Notes: a model not told the origin generated them from the letters alone. A stretch of DNA of 12,477 nucleotides from an uncultured Lachnospiraceae bacterium (GCA_948438565.1 CAOJLW010000041.1:1-12477); one strand, 5' to 3'; positions 6,064 to 12,284 are shown, counted from the stretch's first letter. Numbers and translations: made by a program.

Positions 6064-7619
6064 AACTAAAAGCCGCCATTTATTGCCGCTTATCCGAAGA
6101 AGACCGTGACAAACCAATGAAAACTGCCGACAGCGAAAGCATTCAAAATCAAAAATCCATGCTGCTTGACTATGCCCGCGCCCAAGGCTGGGAAGTTTAC
6201 GGCATCTATAGCGACGATGATTATACGGGCGCCGACAGACAACGTCCGGCATTTAACCGTCTGCTGCAAGACGCTAAACATCATCAGTTTGATATTATCC
6301 TCTGCAAGACGCAATCCCGGTTTACCAGAGAGCTGGAATTGGTGGAAAAATATATCCACGGCCTTTTTCCTCTGTGGGGCGTCCGTTTTGTCAGCATTGT
6401 AGACAATGCGGACACCGCCAATAAGGGCAATAAAAAAGCCAGGCAAATCAATGGCCTGATCAATGAATGGTATTTGGAAGATATGTCCGAAAATATACGC
6501 AGCGTTCTGACCAACAAACGGCAAAACGGCTTGCATATCGGTTCCTTTGCCCTTTATGGATATCAAAAAGATCCAAAGCACAAAGGACATCTGATGATAG
6601 ATCGGGAAGCTGCCGAAATTGTCCGTCAGGTATTTACTCTATTTTCACAAGGCTATGGAAAAACTGCGATTGCACGCATATTAAATGAGCGCAAAATCCC
6701 AAATCCCACCGAATATAAGCGCCTGCACGGCCTGCGCTATCAACAGCCAAAGAAAAAAAACAGCACGCTCTGGACGTATTCCGCCATTGCCAATATGCTT
6801 GCCAATGAAATCTACATCGGCAATATGGTGCAGGGAAAATATGGAAGCGTATCCTATAAAACCAAACAAAATAAGCCGCGCCCCAAGCAGGAATGGTTTC
6901 GGGTCGAAGGGACGCACGAACCGATTATCGATCCCGAACTATGGAACCAGGTACAAACCCTGCGGGCGCAAAGAGCCAAACCCTGCGCTATCGGAACCAT
7001 CGGCTTATTTGCCGGAAAAACGCGCTGCGCGCATTGCGGATATACTATGCGTTCCTCCAAAAGCCACGGCCGCCATTATCTCAGGTGCGCAATCCGCTAC
7101 GCCGCAAAAGACACCTGTATCGGTTCCTTTATTTCCGTTGAGCAATTGCAACAGCGCGTGACAGACGAATGGAACCGTCTCGCAGCCGCCTACCTCGATC
7201 CCACAAAGCTCGCACAAAATATTACTGTCTGCAACTGCCTGCAAACGCAAAAGCAACGCCTGCTGTCCGATCAGGCCGCCTGTGAAAAAAAGATTGCCGA
7301 TTACAAAAAAGCCGGCCGGGAACTCTACATGGATAAAGCCAAAGGTCTGATCTCGGAAAACGACTTTGCAGAACTTTGGGATAATTTTTCCAAGGAACAG
7401 CAACGACTTCAGACTGCCTTAGCCAATATACAAAAGCAATGCAACGAAAACGAAACCCTTTCCAAGGCTGACAATAGCCGCATAGAAATCCTAAAAGCGT
7501 ATGTCCCATACAAACGCCTCGATCGCGCAGCCGTTGAAATCCTGATCGATTACATATCCGTTGACAAACGTACCCCCGGCATGAAAGAAGCTCCAATTAC
7601 TATTCACTGGAATTTTTAA
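6060..7619 (+). CDS. Large serine recombinase (site-specific integrase/excisionase)
   Basis: The protein has 519 residues from ATG 6060, chosen because it overlaps the upstream stop; an in-frame ATG at 6024 is less likely. The N-terminal resolvase domain holds the catalytic serine (AIYCRLS, Ser12), DYTGADRQRPAFNRLL and KTQSRFTR. The recombinase domain begins near residue 165 (GYQKD, MIDREAAEIVRQVF, TAIARILNERKIPNP). A zinc ribbon has Cys323, Cys326, Cys343 and Cys353, followed by a lysine/glutamine-rich coiled coil (about 390-480) that in this family controls synapsis direction. Such enzymes exchange DNA at short att sites with a two-base crossover. The gene ends about 47 bases from the right core of the element and is the obvious enzyme for it. 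It looks intact. Confidence 0.95.
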   Translation: MKLKAAIYCRLSEEDRDKPMKTADSESIQNQKSMLLDYARAQGWEVYGIYSDDDYTGADRQRPAFNRLLQDAKHHQFDIILCKTQSRFTRELELVEKYIHGLFPLWGVRFVSIVDNADTANKGNKKARQINGLINEWYLEDMSENIRSVLTNKRQNGLHIGSFALYGYQKDPKHKGHLMIDREAAEIVRQVFTLFSQGYGKTAIARILNERKIPNPTEYKRLHGLRYQQPKKKNSTLWTYSAIANMLANEIYIGNMVQGKYGSVSYKTKQNKPRPKQEWFRVEGTHEPIIDPELWNQVQTLRAQRAKPCAIGTIGLFAGKTRCAHCGYTMRSSKSHGRHYLRCAIRYAAKDTCIGSFISVEQLQQRVTDEWNRLAAAYLDPTKLAQNITVCNCLQTQKQRLLSDQAACEKKIADYKKAGRELYMDKAKGLISENDFAELWDNFSKEQQRLQTALANIQKQCNENETLSKADNSRIEILKAYVPYKRLDRAAVEILIDYISVDKRTPGMKEAPITIHWNF

Positions 7620-7640
7620 TTGACAGCATACAGACCCGAT

Positions 7641-7687
7641 CGGTCGCCCTTACAACATCGCACCAGAGCAAAAGGCCCGAAGCACCT
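7641..7687 (+). other. attR-like junction of the serine-recombinase element
   Basis: The left part, CCTTACAACATCGCACC (7648-7664), is the second arm of the attP-like dyad. CAGA (7664-7667) repeats the core seen at 2028-2031. From 7668 the sequence is cotJC again (E-Q-K-A-R-S-T-Y-D). The GA at 7666-7667 is the predicted crossover dinucleotide. Confidence 0.75.
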
Positions 7688-7803
7688 ACGATAATATCCT
7701 CCGCGTGGTCAAGGATCCGGACGTAATCGATCCCATCCGATTCCTGCGCGCCAGAGAAGTCGTACACTTCCAACGCTTTGGTGAAGCCAAACGGGCAGAT
7801 TGA
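7668..7803 (+). pseudogene. cotJC: CotJC middle piece (codons 136-176), ending in the chemoreceptor cassette
   Basis: Joined to GA at 2030-2031, the frame reads E-QKARSTYDNILRVV-KDPDVIDPIRFLRAREVV-HFQRFGEA, the second half of the ferritin-like fold of CotJC. It supplies the missing predicted Mn ligands Glu136 and His169 (the latter in the ExxH of REVVH). cotJC sequence stops at 7787, the end of the 8-bp target duplication. The last codons (KRAD, stop 7801-7803) are read from the inverted repeat of the cassette. Joined only to the first piece, it would give a 180-residue protein with all ligands. It has no start codon or ribosome binding site of its own. Bases between 7620 and 7667 happen to stay open in this frame but do not resemble the family. 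Confidence 0.85.
7780..7787 (+). repeat. 8-bp target site duplication, left copy
   Basis: GGTGAAGC here is repeated exactly at 9311-9318, directly abutting the two terminal inverted repeats of the cassette. In cotJC it encodes part of R-F-G-E-A. Confidence 0.8.
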
Positions 7804-7809
7804 CATAAA
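7788..7809 (+). repeat. Left terminal inverted repeat of the chemoreceptor cassette
   Basis: CAAACGGGCAGAT at the outer end, continued imperfectly to 7809. It is the inverted partner of 9289-9310. It also supplies the last codons and stop of the truncated cotJC frame. Confidence 0.8.
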
Positions 7810-7834
7810 CTTTAAAAAATCATCCTAAAAAAGG

Positions 7835-7863
7835 TTGCAAAAAAGCTTAAAATTACGTATTAT
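7835..7863 (+). promoter_or_regulatory. Sigma-A-like promoter of the chemoreceptor gene
   Basis: TTGCAA (7835-7840) and TATTAT (7858-7863) are 17 bases apart, inside the cassette. The gene therefore travels with its own promoter. No sigma-D flagellar-type promoter is evident. Confidence 0.6.
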
Positions 7864-7920
7864 GGATGTAGTAATATCTAAAAAAAACAATGGGAACAAC
7901 CAGAGAAAAAGGGGAATCTT

Positions 7921-9288
7921 ATGGGTATTAGAAAAAACAAAACAACGCTTATCAGGGCCGTATCCGAATTAAAGGATGCCGATTACTCTAAAGAGCCGGA
8001 ATTACATAACATTTACCAGAGGCTCTCCAAAGGCAGGCAGCAACTTGCAGAAGTCTTTGAAAAAAATATTAAAGCCGTCATGCAAATCAGCTCCCTCGAT
8101 CTGACGATGCAGCATGAAACAGACAAAATCGTTGATATATCCCGCAATATCGCCCAAGCGACCGAAAGCATTTTTGGCGTTTCTGCAGGCAATCAGGAAT
8201 TTTCCGGCGCAGTCAACAGCCAGCATGAAGAATTGTCGTCTACGATTGTCGATGTTGCCACTGACATAGAAGAAGTATACCAAAAAATTGAGGCCTGCCA
8301 GGGCGAATTAACCGGCATTAAAGAACTGTCCCAACAGACTATCGATATTTCCCGCAAGATGCAGCGGGACATGGATGAACTGTTTGAAGTGATCAACCGG
8401 ATGAATGAAGTCATTGCCGGTATCGACTCCATTTCTTTACAGACCAATCTGCTGGCCATCAACGCTTCCATCGAGGCCGCCAGAGCGGGCGAAGCCGGAA
8501 GAGGATTCGCTGTTGTCGCCAACGAAATCCGCGATTTGGCCGAAGAAACTCAAAAGCTCACCGGCAATATGAGCAGTTTTGTAGAATCCATTAAAACCGC
8601 TTCCCAGCAAAGTATCGGAAGCGCTACAGAGACCATCGACGCTCTTGGAACCATGACCAGCAAAATCAGCAACGTTTGGGAATTAAACAACGAAAATCAA
8701 ACGTACGTCTCCAAAGTCAATGAATCCATAAGCTCTATCGCCGCGGTCAGCGAAGAACTCAGCAGCTCCATGGACGAAATGGAAAATCAGTTAAAAGACA
8801 GCACTGTATTTATGCGCAATGTCAGCGAAGAGCTGATCAAAGCCACTGAGCCTGTCGTAGATATCGAAAAGACATTGGATGATACGGTCAAACAAATAGG
8901 ATTGATGACTGAGGATGATTTTTTCCATATGGAAAACGCAGAATTCGCCAAACACGTAAGCAGCGCAATCACCGCGCACCAGACCTGGCTTCGCAATCTG
9001 GAAAATATGGTCAAAAACCGGAGTATCGTGCCGCTGCAGCTGGATTCTACCAAATGTGGATTTGGACACTTCTACCACGCCCTGACACCAAAAATACCTG
9101 GCGTCCGCCCCATATGGGATTCCCTGGGACAAAAGCACGAGCGCTTCCATAAATTCGGTTCGGAAGCTATCTACGCCTTAAATACCGGACGAACGGCAGA
9201 AGCAGAACAGATATACCGCGAAGCGGAAGCCTATTCCAAAGGCTTACTCTCTGATTTGGAAAAAATGCTGCAACTTTCCAAAGGGTAA
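7921..9288 (+). CDS. Soluble methyl-accepting chemotaxis protein with C-terminal CZB zinc-binding domain
   Basis: The protein has 455 residues and no membrane segment or periplasmic domain, so it is cytoplasmic. The first 60 residues are short and polar. A long coiled-coil signalling domain follows, with the conserved hairpin tip near residues 165-205 (IDSISLQTNLLAINASIEAA, RAGEAGRGFAVVANEIRDLA) that contacts CheA and CheW. Residues about 345-450 form a CZB domain: His in AHQTWL, Cys in KCGFGHFYH (about residue 379) and the histidines of HERFH, a His3Cys type zinc site that in other CZB proteins senses zinc or hypochlorous acid. AAGGGGAA precedes the ATG. The stop lies one base before the right extended inverted repeat, so the cassette is packed tightly around this gene. 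No other chemotaxis genes are in the window. Confidence 0.92.
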   Translation: MGIRKNKTTLIRAVSELKDADYSKEPELHNIYQRLSKGRQQLAEVFEKNIKAVMQISSLDLTMQHETDKIVDISRNIAQATESIFGVSAGNQEFSGAVNSQHEELSSTIVDVATDIEEVYQKIEACQGELTGIKELSQQTIDISRKMQRDMDELFEVINRMNEVIAGIDSISLQTNLLAINASIEAARAGEAGRGFAVVANEIRDLAEETQKLTGNMSSFVESIKTASQQSIGSATETIDALGTMTSKISNVWELNNENQTYVSKVNESISSIAAVSEELSSSMDEMENQLKDSTVFMRNVSEELIKATEPVVDIEKTLDDTVKQIGLMTEDDFFHMENAEFAKHVSSAITAHQTWLRNLENMVKNRSIVPLQLDSTKCGFGHFYHALTPKIPGVRPIWDSLGQKHERFHKFGSEAIYALNTGRTAEAEQIYREAEAYSKGLLSDLEKMLQLSKG

Positions 9289-9310
9289 TTTACTTCTATC
9301 TGCCCGTTTC
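9289..9310 (+). repeat. Right terminal inverted repeat of the chemoreceptor cassette
   Basis: ATCTGCCCGTTTC at the outer end (9298-9310), with imperfect similarity inward to 9289. It is the inverted partner of 7788-7809. Confidence 0.8.
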
Positions 9311-9318
9311 GGTGAAGC
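9311..9318 (+). repeat. 8-bp target site duplication, right copy
   Basis: GGTGAAGC, identical to 7780-7787 and immediately outside the right inverted repeat. Confidence 0.8.
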
Positions 9319-9403
9319 ATTACGGCTCATTCAGGATCGTCTGGATTCCAAAAATTTCTATGCATGTAATCCGGTCATTGATAAAAATTGCGGCTGCAAA
9401 TAA
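9319..9403 (+). pseudogene. cotJC: CotJC C-terminal piece (codons 177-203)
   Basis: Reading on from the duplication copy, the frame gives R-F-G-E-A-LRLIQDRLDSKNFYACNPVI-DKNCGCK and stops at TAA 9401-9403. LRLIQDRLDSKNFYA is the usual CotJC/manganese-catalase tail in Clostridia as I remember it. Joined to codons 1-135 (to 2031) and 136-176 (to 7787), it completes a 203-residue protein, a normal length for the family. It is followed 43 bases later by the operon terminator, which confirms that this is the original 3' end of the cotJ operon. Confidence 0.85.
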
Positions 9404-9446
9404 CTGCAAACGCATTGATTACAAAACAATAAGCAATAACCTGTCC

Positions 9447-9495
9447 AAAGGTGCAAAACTTTTCCTGAACCATCAGAGGTTTTGCACCTTTTTTC
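9447..9495 (+). terminator. Rho-independent terminator of the cotJ operon
   Basis: AAAGGTGCAAAAC (9447-9459) pairs with GTTTTGCACCTTT (9479-9491) as a perfect 13-bp stem with a T-run continuing to 9494. It lies just after the last cotJC piece. Confidence 0.9.
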
Positions 9496-9532
9496 TACCT
9501 TCATAGCAGCAAAGTCTTTCCCCCCAGGAAAC

Positions 9533-9573
9533 AAAAAAATACTGCAAACCTGATTGCTTCAGATTTACAGTAT
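9533..9573 (-). terminator. Rho-independent terminator of tRNA-Glu
   Basis: On the minus strand a 15-bp stem (ATACTGTAAATCTGA with TCAGGTTTGCAGTAT, two G-T pairs) and a 5-base loop AGCAA are followed by seven T. It faces the cotJ terminator. Confidence 0.85.
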
Positions 9574-9605
9574 CTTCGGGTTGGGCTGTTTAATAATAAA
9601 CAGAA

Positions 9606-9677
9606 CAGTCCGTAGGGGAATCGAACCCCTGTTTCCGCCGTGAGAGGGCGGCGTCTTAACCGCTTGACCAACGGACC
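9606..9677 (-). tRNA. tRNA-Glu (anticodon CTC)
   Basis: The 72-base gene folds as a cloverleaf. Acceptor GGTCCGT pairs with ACGGACT (one G-T pair). The anticodon arm CCGCC-CTCTCAC-GGCGG places CTC at positions 34-36. The T arm is AGGGG-TTCGATT-CCCCT. The discriminator is G and CCA is not encoded. It decodes GAG. It is a single gene with its own promoter and terminator. It does not serve as an integration site here, since neither mobile element touches it. Confidence 0.95.
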
Positions 9678-9691
9678 ATGAACCGTTTATT

Positions 9692-9720
9692 ACTATACCA
9701 CAACATTTTACATTTTGCAA
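9692..9720 (-). promoter_or_regulatory. Sigma-A promoter of tRNA-Glu
   Basis: On the minus strand TTGCAA (9715-9720) and TATAGT (9692-9697) are 17 bases apart, with the -10 box about 14 bases before the tRNA 5' end. Confidence 0.7.
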
Positions 9721-9744
9721 GTATTTTTTTGATTTTTTTTGTAA

Positions 9745-10764
9745 TTAATCATCATATCCATTTGGATTGTTCTTCTGCCAATTCCAGGAATCCGCACACA
9801 TCTCTTTGATACCGTATTGCGCAACCCATCCCAGCTCTTCTTTTGCTTTTGTGGCGTCTGAGTAGCAGCTTGCAATATCGCCAGGCCTGCGCGGTTTGAT
9901 GGAATAGGGGATTTTTACATCGGTAGCGGCTTCAAAATTCTTGACGATATCCAATACGCTGTATCCGACTCCCGTACCCAGATTATAAATCCCCAGACCA
10001 ACGCCTTCCTGAATCTTACTTAAAGCCTTGACATGTCCGATTGCCAAATCCACAACATGGATATAATCCCTGACGCCTGTCCCATCCGGCGTATCGTAGT
10101 CATCGCCAAATACGCCCAGCTCTTTTAATTTGCCGACTGCCACCTGCGTAATATAAGGCATCAGATTATTCGGGATACCGTTTGGATTTTCTCCAATCAA
10201 ACCGCTCTTATGCGCTCCAATTGGATTAAAATAACGAAGCAGAATGACATTCCATTCCGGATCTGCGTGCTGCATATCGCTTAAAATCTGTTCCAGCATG
10301 GATTTAGACCACCCATATGGATTCGTACAGACGCCCTTCGGGCATTCTTCCGTAATCGGGATGATAGCCGGATCGCCGTAAACCGTCGCGGAAGATGAGA
10401 AAATAATATTTTTGCAGCCGTGCTTGCGCATTTCATCCACCAAAGTCAAGGTTCCGGTAATATTGTTTTGATAATATTCCCATGGTTTGGATACCGATTC
10501 GCCAACCGCCTTTAATCCTGCAAAATGGATACAGCTTTCAATCGTTTCCGTTTCTAAAATTTTCTTTAAAATATCGCGGTCTAAAATATCCCCTTTGTAA
10601 AATTTGACCTCTTTACCAGAAGTAATCTGTTTTACCCGCTCCAATGACTTTTCGCTTGAATTGGAAAGGTTATCCAAAACCACAACCTCATACCCTGCGT
10701 TTAACAGTTCCACACACGTATGGCTGCCGATATATCCGGCGCCGCCTGTAACTAAAATTGCCAT
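9745..10764 (-). CDS. galE: UDP-glucose 4-epimerase
   Basis: The protein has 339 residues, the usual GalE length. It interconverts UDP-glucose and UDP-galactose in the cytoplasm, feeding the Leloir pathway and cell-surface glycans. It is an extended short-chain dehydrogenase. The NAD-binding GGAGYIGSH lies at residues 6-14, the catalytic serine is in FSSSATVYG, and the YxxxK pair is in NPYGWSKSMLEQ. LRYFNPIGAH and GDGTGVRDYIH-like (PDGTGVRDYIHVVDLA) substrate motifs are present. AAGGAGGAG precedes the start. It is monocistronic as far as can be seen, with its own promoter; no gal or gtf genes are adjacent. No hairpin terminator is evident after the stop, so the transcript may read into the tRNA. 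Confidence 0.96.
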   Translation of the reverse strand: MAILVTGGAGYIGSHTCVELLNAGYEVVVLDNLSNSSEKSLERVKQITSGKEVKFYKGDILDRDILKKILETETIESCIHFAGLKAVGESVSKPWEYYQNNITGTLTLVDEMRKHGCKNIIFSSSATVYGDPAIIPITEECPKGVCTNPYGWSKSMLEQILSDMQHADPEWNVILLRYFNPIGAHKSGLIGENPNGIPNNLMPYITQVAVGKLKELGVFGDDYDTPDGTGVRDYIHVVDLAIGHVKALSKIQEGVGLGIYNLGTGVGYSVLDIVKNFEAATDVKIPYSIKPRRPGDIASCYSDATKAKEELGWVAQYGIKEMCADSWNWQKNNPNGYDD

Positions 10765-10795
10765 AGCTACTCCTCCTTTTTTATCTTATACTGTT

Positions 10796-10823
10796 ATCAT
10801 ACCACATCTGTAGGATGATTCAA
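10796..10823 (-). promoter_or_regulatory. Putative sigma-A promoter of galE
   Basis: On the minus strand TTGAAT (10818-10823) and TATGAT (10796-10801) are separated by 16 bases, about 30 bases before the galE ATG. Confidence 0.5.
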
Positions 10824-10855
10824 GGCTTTCCTTAACAATTCTATCAAACAATAAA

Positions 10856-10874
10856 CTCCCGGGAAAACCGGGAG
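10856..10874 (-). terminator. Terminator after rplT
   Basis: CTCCCGG and CCGGGAG form a 7-bp GC-rich stem, followed on the minus strand by TTTATTG. It lies just after the rplT stop. The T-run is imperfect. Confidence 0.7.
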
Positions 10875-10884
10875 CTTGTCCTGT

Positions 10885-11241
10885 CTATGCTACTTTACTT
10901 TTTGCCAGCTCTGCCAATTCCGCAAATCCCTCCGCGTCATTGACCGCCATTTCCGCCAACATCTTACGATTTATCTCTACATCGGCCAATTTGAGACCAT
11001 GCATAAACTGGCTATAGGAAATTCCATTCAGCCTTGCCGCTGCATTGATACGGGCAATCCACAAACGACGGAACTGCCGTTTCCTTTCTTTCCTACCCGA
11101 ATACGAAGTTGCCAAAGCTCTCATAACAGACTGTTTTGCCACTCTATACTGTTTAGAACGGGCGCCTCGATAGCCTTTCGCCAGTTTTAATATCCGATTA
11201 TGTTTTTTCCTTGCATTTAAACCGCCTTTAACTCTTGCCAT
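10885..11241 (-). CDS. rplT: Ribosomal protein L20
   Basis: The protein has 118 residues, the standard length. It begins MARVKGG and contains LKLAKGYRGARSKQYRVAKQ and RKRQFRRLWIARINAAAR, the highly basic long helix that binds 23S rRNA early in 50S assembly. In Firmicutes L20 also represses its own operon through the mRNA leader upstream of infC. AAGGAGGAA precedes the start, 24 bases after rpmI. It is the last gene of the infC-rpmI-rplT operon. Confidence 0.98.
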   Translation of the reverse strand: MARVKGGLNARKKHNRILKLAKGYRGARSKQYRVAKQSVMRALATSYSGRKERKRQFRRLWIARINAAARLNGISYSQFMHGLKLADVEINRKMLAEMAVNDAEGFAELAELAKSKVA

Positions 11242-11265
11242 TGTCTATTCCTCCTTAACTGATCT

Positions 11266-11463
11266 CTATAAATATGGTAAAATCTTCTTCATATTCTTAA
11301 CATTTGATTTATCTGTTATAGTCGGTTTCCTCAGATTCCTCTTTGTCTTAGCGGTCTTTTTGGTTAAGATATGCCTTTTATAAGCTTTATTCCTTTTTAA
11401 TTTTCCTGTCCCTGTAACTTTAAAACGTTTTGCAGCTGCTCTGCTTGTCTTCATTTTTGGCAT
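11266..11463 (-). CDS. rpmI: Ribosomal protein L35
   Basis: The 65-residue basic protein begins MPKMKTSRAAAKRFKVTGTG and continues with LKRNKAYKRHILTKKTAKTKR, the L35 pattern. It is a small component of the 50S subunit. AAGGAGGAAA precedes the ATG, and it sits between infC and rplT in the usual order, 21 bases after infC. Confidence 0.97.
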   Translation of the reverse strand: MPKMKTSRAAAKRFKVTGTGKLKRNKAYKRHILTKKTAKTKRNLRKPTITDKSNVKNMKKILPYL

Positions 11464-11484
11464 AGTATTTCCTCCTTCAAAATG

Positions 11485-11991
11485 CTATTTCTTCTCTGCA
11501 AGCACCATGCTTATGCTTCTGCCCTCTACCTTTGGCGCTTTTTCTATCACTGCTACATCTGCAAGGCTTTCTGCAAAATCATCCAGGATATGCTTGCTGC
11601 TATGCATATGGGCCATTTCCCGGCCGCGGAAACGCAGTGTAACCTTCACTTTATTCCCTTTTTCCAGGAATTTCTTGGTCGCATTCATTTTGGTATTCAA
11701 ATCGTTGGATTCGATATTCGGTGACATACGGATCTCTTTGAGTTCAACAGTTTTCTGTTTTTTCTTTGCTTCTTTTTCTTTTCTTGCCAACTCATATCTG
11801 TATTTACCATAATCAATAATCTTACATACAGGCGGTTTTGCAGTAGGAGCAATTTTTACTAGATCGAGTTCTGCTTCCTCGGCTAATTTCATTGCCTCCC
11901 TGGACGACATAATGCCAAGCTGTTCTCCGTTTACTCCGATCAGACGTACTTCCCTGTCCCTGATCTGTTCATTAATCATTAATTCGCTAAT
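11485..11991 (-). CDS. infC: Translation initiation factor IF-3 (AUU start)
   Basis: The protein has 168 residues. It binds the 30S subunit and checks start-codon pairing. INEQIRDREVRLIGVNGEQL is the N-domain and KEIRMSPNIESNDLNTK begins the C-domain. I place the start at ATT (11989-11991), because GGAGG (12001-12005) lies nine bases upstream, while the first ATG (11977-11979) is 21 bases away. AUU initiation is the classic infC feature, through which IF-3 represses its own translation. The in-frame stretch upstream reads through the leader terminator and is not coding. It leads the rpmI-rplT operon. Confidence 0.93.
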   Translation of the reverse strand: MSELMINEQIRDREVRLIGVNGEQLGIMSSREAMKLAEEAELDLVKIAPTAKPPVCKIIDYGKYRYELARKEKEAKKKQKTVELKEIRMSPNIESNDLNTKMNATKKFLEKGNKVKVTLRFRGREMAHMHSSKHILDDFAESLADVAVIEKAPKVEGRSISMVLAEKK

Positions 11992-12005
11992 GGTTGTGCA
12001 CCTCC

Positions 12006-12150
12006 AAAATAAATAATAAAAAAAGCGGATAGAAAGGCTATCCACAATCAAACTCTAAGAACAACGTAAAAACATTGTTTGAACTATAAACCATAAGCCG
12101 CCCAATTGCGCTTAGGTGAGAGTGGATACTCTACTTGCTTTCAACAACTT
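12006..12150 (-). promoter_or_regulatory. infC operon leader with transcription attenuator (L20-leader type)
   Basis: The leader of about 145 bases ends in an intrinsic terminator: arms at 12025-12032 and 12038-12045 (GGATAG/CTATCC plus two more pairs), then a T-run (12017-12024), just before the infC ribosome binding site. Upstream, the transcript carries TATCCAC (plus-strand 12122-12128), complementary over 7 bases to GTGGATA in the 5' terminator arm (12039-12045), a possible antiterminator. Other small hairpins include TAAGC/GCTTA. In Bacillus, L20 binding to such a leader causes early termination. Confidence 0.75.
12017..12045 (-). terminator. Attenuator terminator in the infC leader
   Basis: An 8-bp stem with one G-T pair and a 5-base loop is followed by eight T on the minus strand. 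It ends 11 bases before the GGAGG of infC. Confidence 0.75.
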
Positions 12151-12154
12151 TTAT

Positions 12155-12183
12155 AGTGTAACATAGATGTTTTTTTGCGTCAA
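12155..12183 (-). promoter_or_regulatory. Sigma-A promoter of infC-rpmI-rplT
   Basis: On the minus strand TTGACG (12178-12183) and TACACT (12155-12160) are 17 bases apart. Initiation would be near 12148, giving the leader described above. Confidence 0.6.
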
Positions 12184-12217
12184 GTAAATCTTGAAAATTT
12201 TATACGGCTTATTTATA

Positions 12218-12246
12218 TTGTAGAAATAACGCCGTTTTGCTATAAT
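12218..12246 (+). promoter_or_regulatory. Sigma-A promoter of the rhomboid-like gene
   Basis: TTGTAG (12218-12223) and a consensus TATAAT (12241-12246) are 17 bases apart, about 30 bases before a GGAGGT site. Confidence 0.65.
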
Positions 12247-12284
12247 AATTTTATCCATTTGAAAATCTATCCGGAGGTACGGCC

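Larger units (their letters stand above)
2032..7667. mobile_element. Serine-recombinase integrative element inserted in cotJC, carrying vanG-vanTm-vanTr
   Basis: The element is about 5636 bp. Its boundaries come from the family-predicted break in cotJC at 2031 and the resumption of cotJC at 7668. Deleting it leaves GCAGCAGAGCAAAAGGCC, which reads A-A-E-Q-K-A, exactly the family consensus. Both ends carry CAGA, and the joined ends form an imperfect dyad typical of a large serine recombinase attP. The recombinase reads toward the right end and stops about 47 bases before the core. Content: a small zinc-ribbon gene, vanTr, vanTm and a vanG-like gene on the minus strand, and a 54-codon ORF and the recombinase on the plus strand. 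No relaxase, replication protein, transposase or phage structural gene is present, so it could excise and insert but not transfer by itself. Confidence 0.85.
7788..9310. mobile_element. Transposase-less insertion cassette carrying a chemoreceptor gene, inserted in cotJC
   Basis: The 1523-bp segment is bounded by CAAACGGGCAGAT (7788-7800) and ATCTGCCCGTTTC (9298-9310), inverted repeats matching at 12 of 13 positions; the similarity extends inward so that 18 of 21 positions match from the second base. A perfect 8-bp duplication (GGTGAAGC) flanks it. Removing the cassette and one duplication copy restores the cotJC frame. Its only gene is the chemoreceptor, with its own promoter; no transposase or fragment of one is visible. 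This is the layout of a mobile insertion cassette moved in trans by a related IS. The 8-bp duplication suits several IS families, so I do not name one. Confidence 0.8.

Noticed and set aside
7639..7667. In-frame open stretch (D-P-I-G-R-P-Y-N-I-A-P) before the cotJC middle piece, superficially like the cotJC GDPI region
   Set aside because: The residue count and spacing do not fit the family, the true GDPI lies at about 1991-2002 before the left core, and these bases form an attP arm.
7600..7806. 68-codon ORF on the minus strand
   Set aside because: It is the antisense of the cotJC middle piece and the right element end. The plus frame matches CotJC, and the minus frame has no ribosome binding site or family resemblance.
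9312..9506. 64-codon plus-strand ORF after the chemoreceptor
   Set aside because: It overlaps the cotJC C-terminal piece in another frame and runs through the terminator stem; no ribosome binding site.
9606..9677. tRNA-Glu as an integration site for the nearby elements
   Set aside because: Both elements have their own boundaries inside cotJC, and no repeat of the tRNA 3' end is seen in the window.
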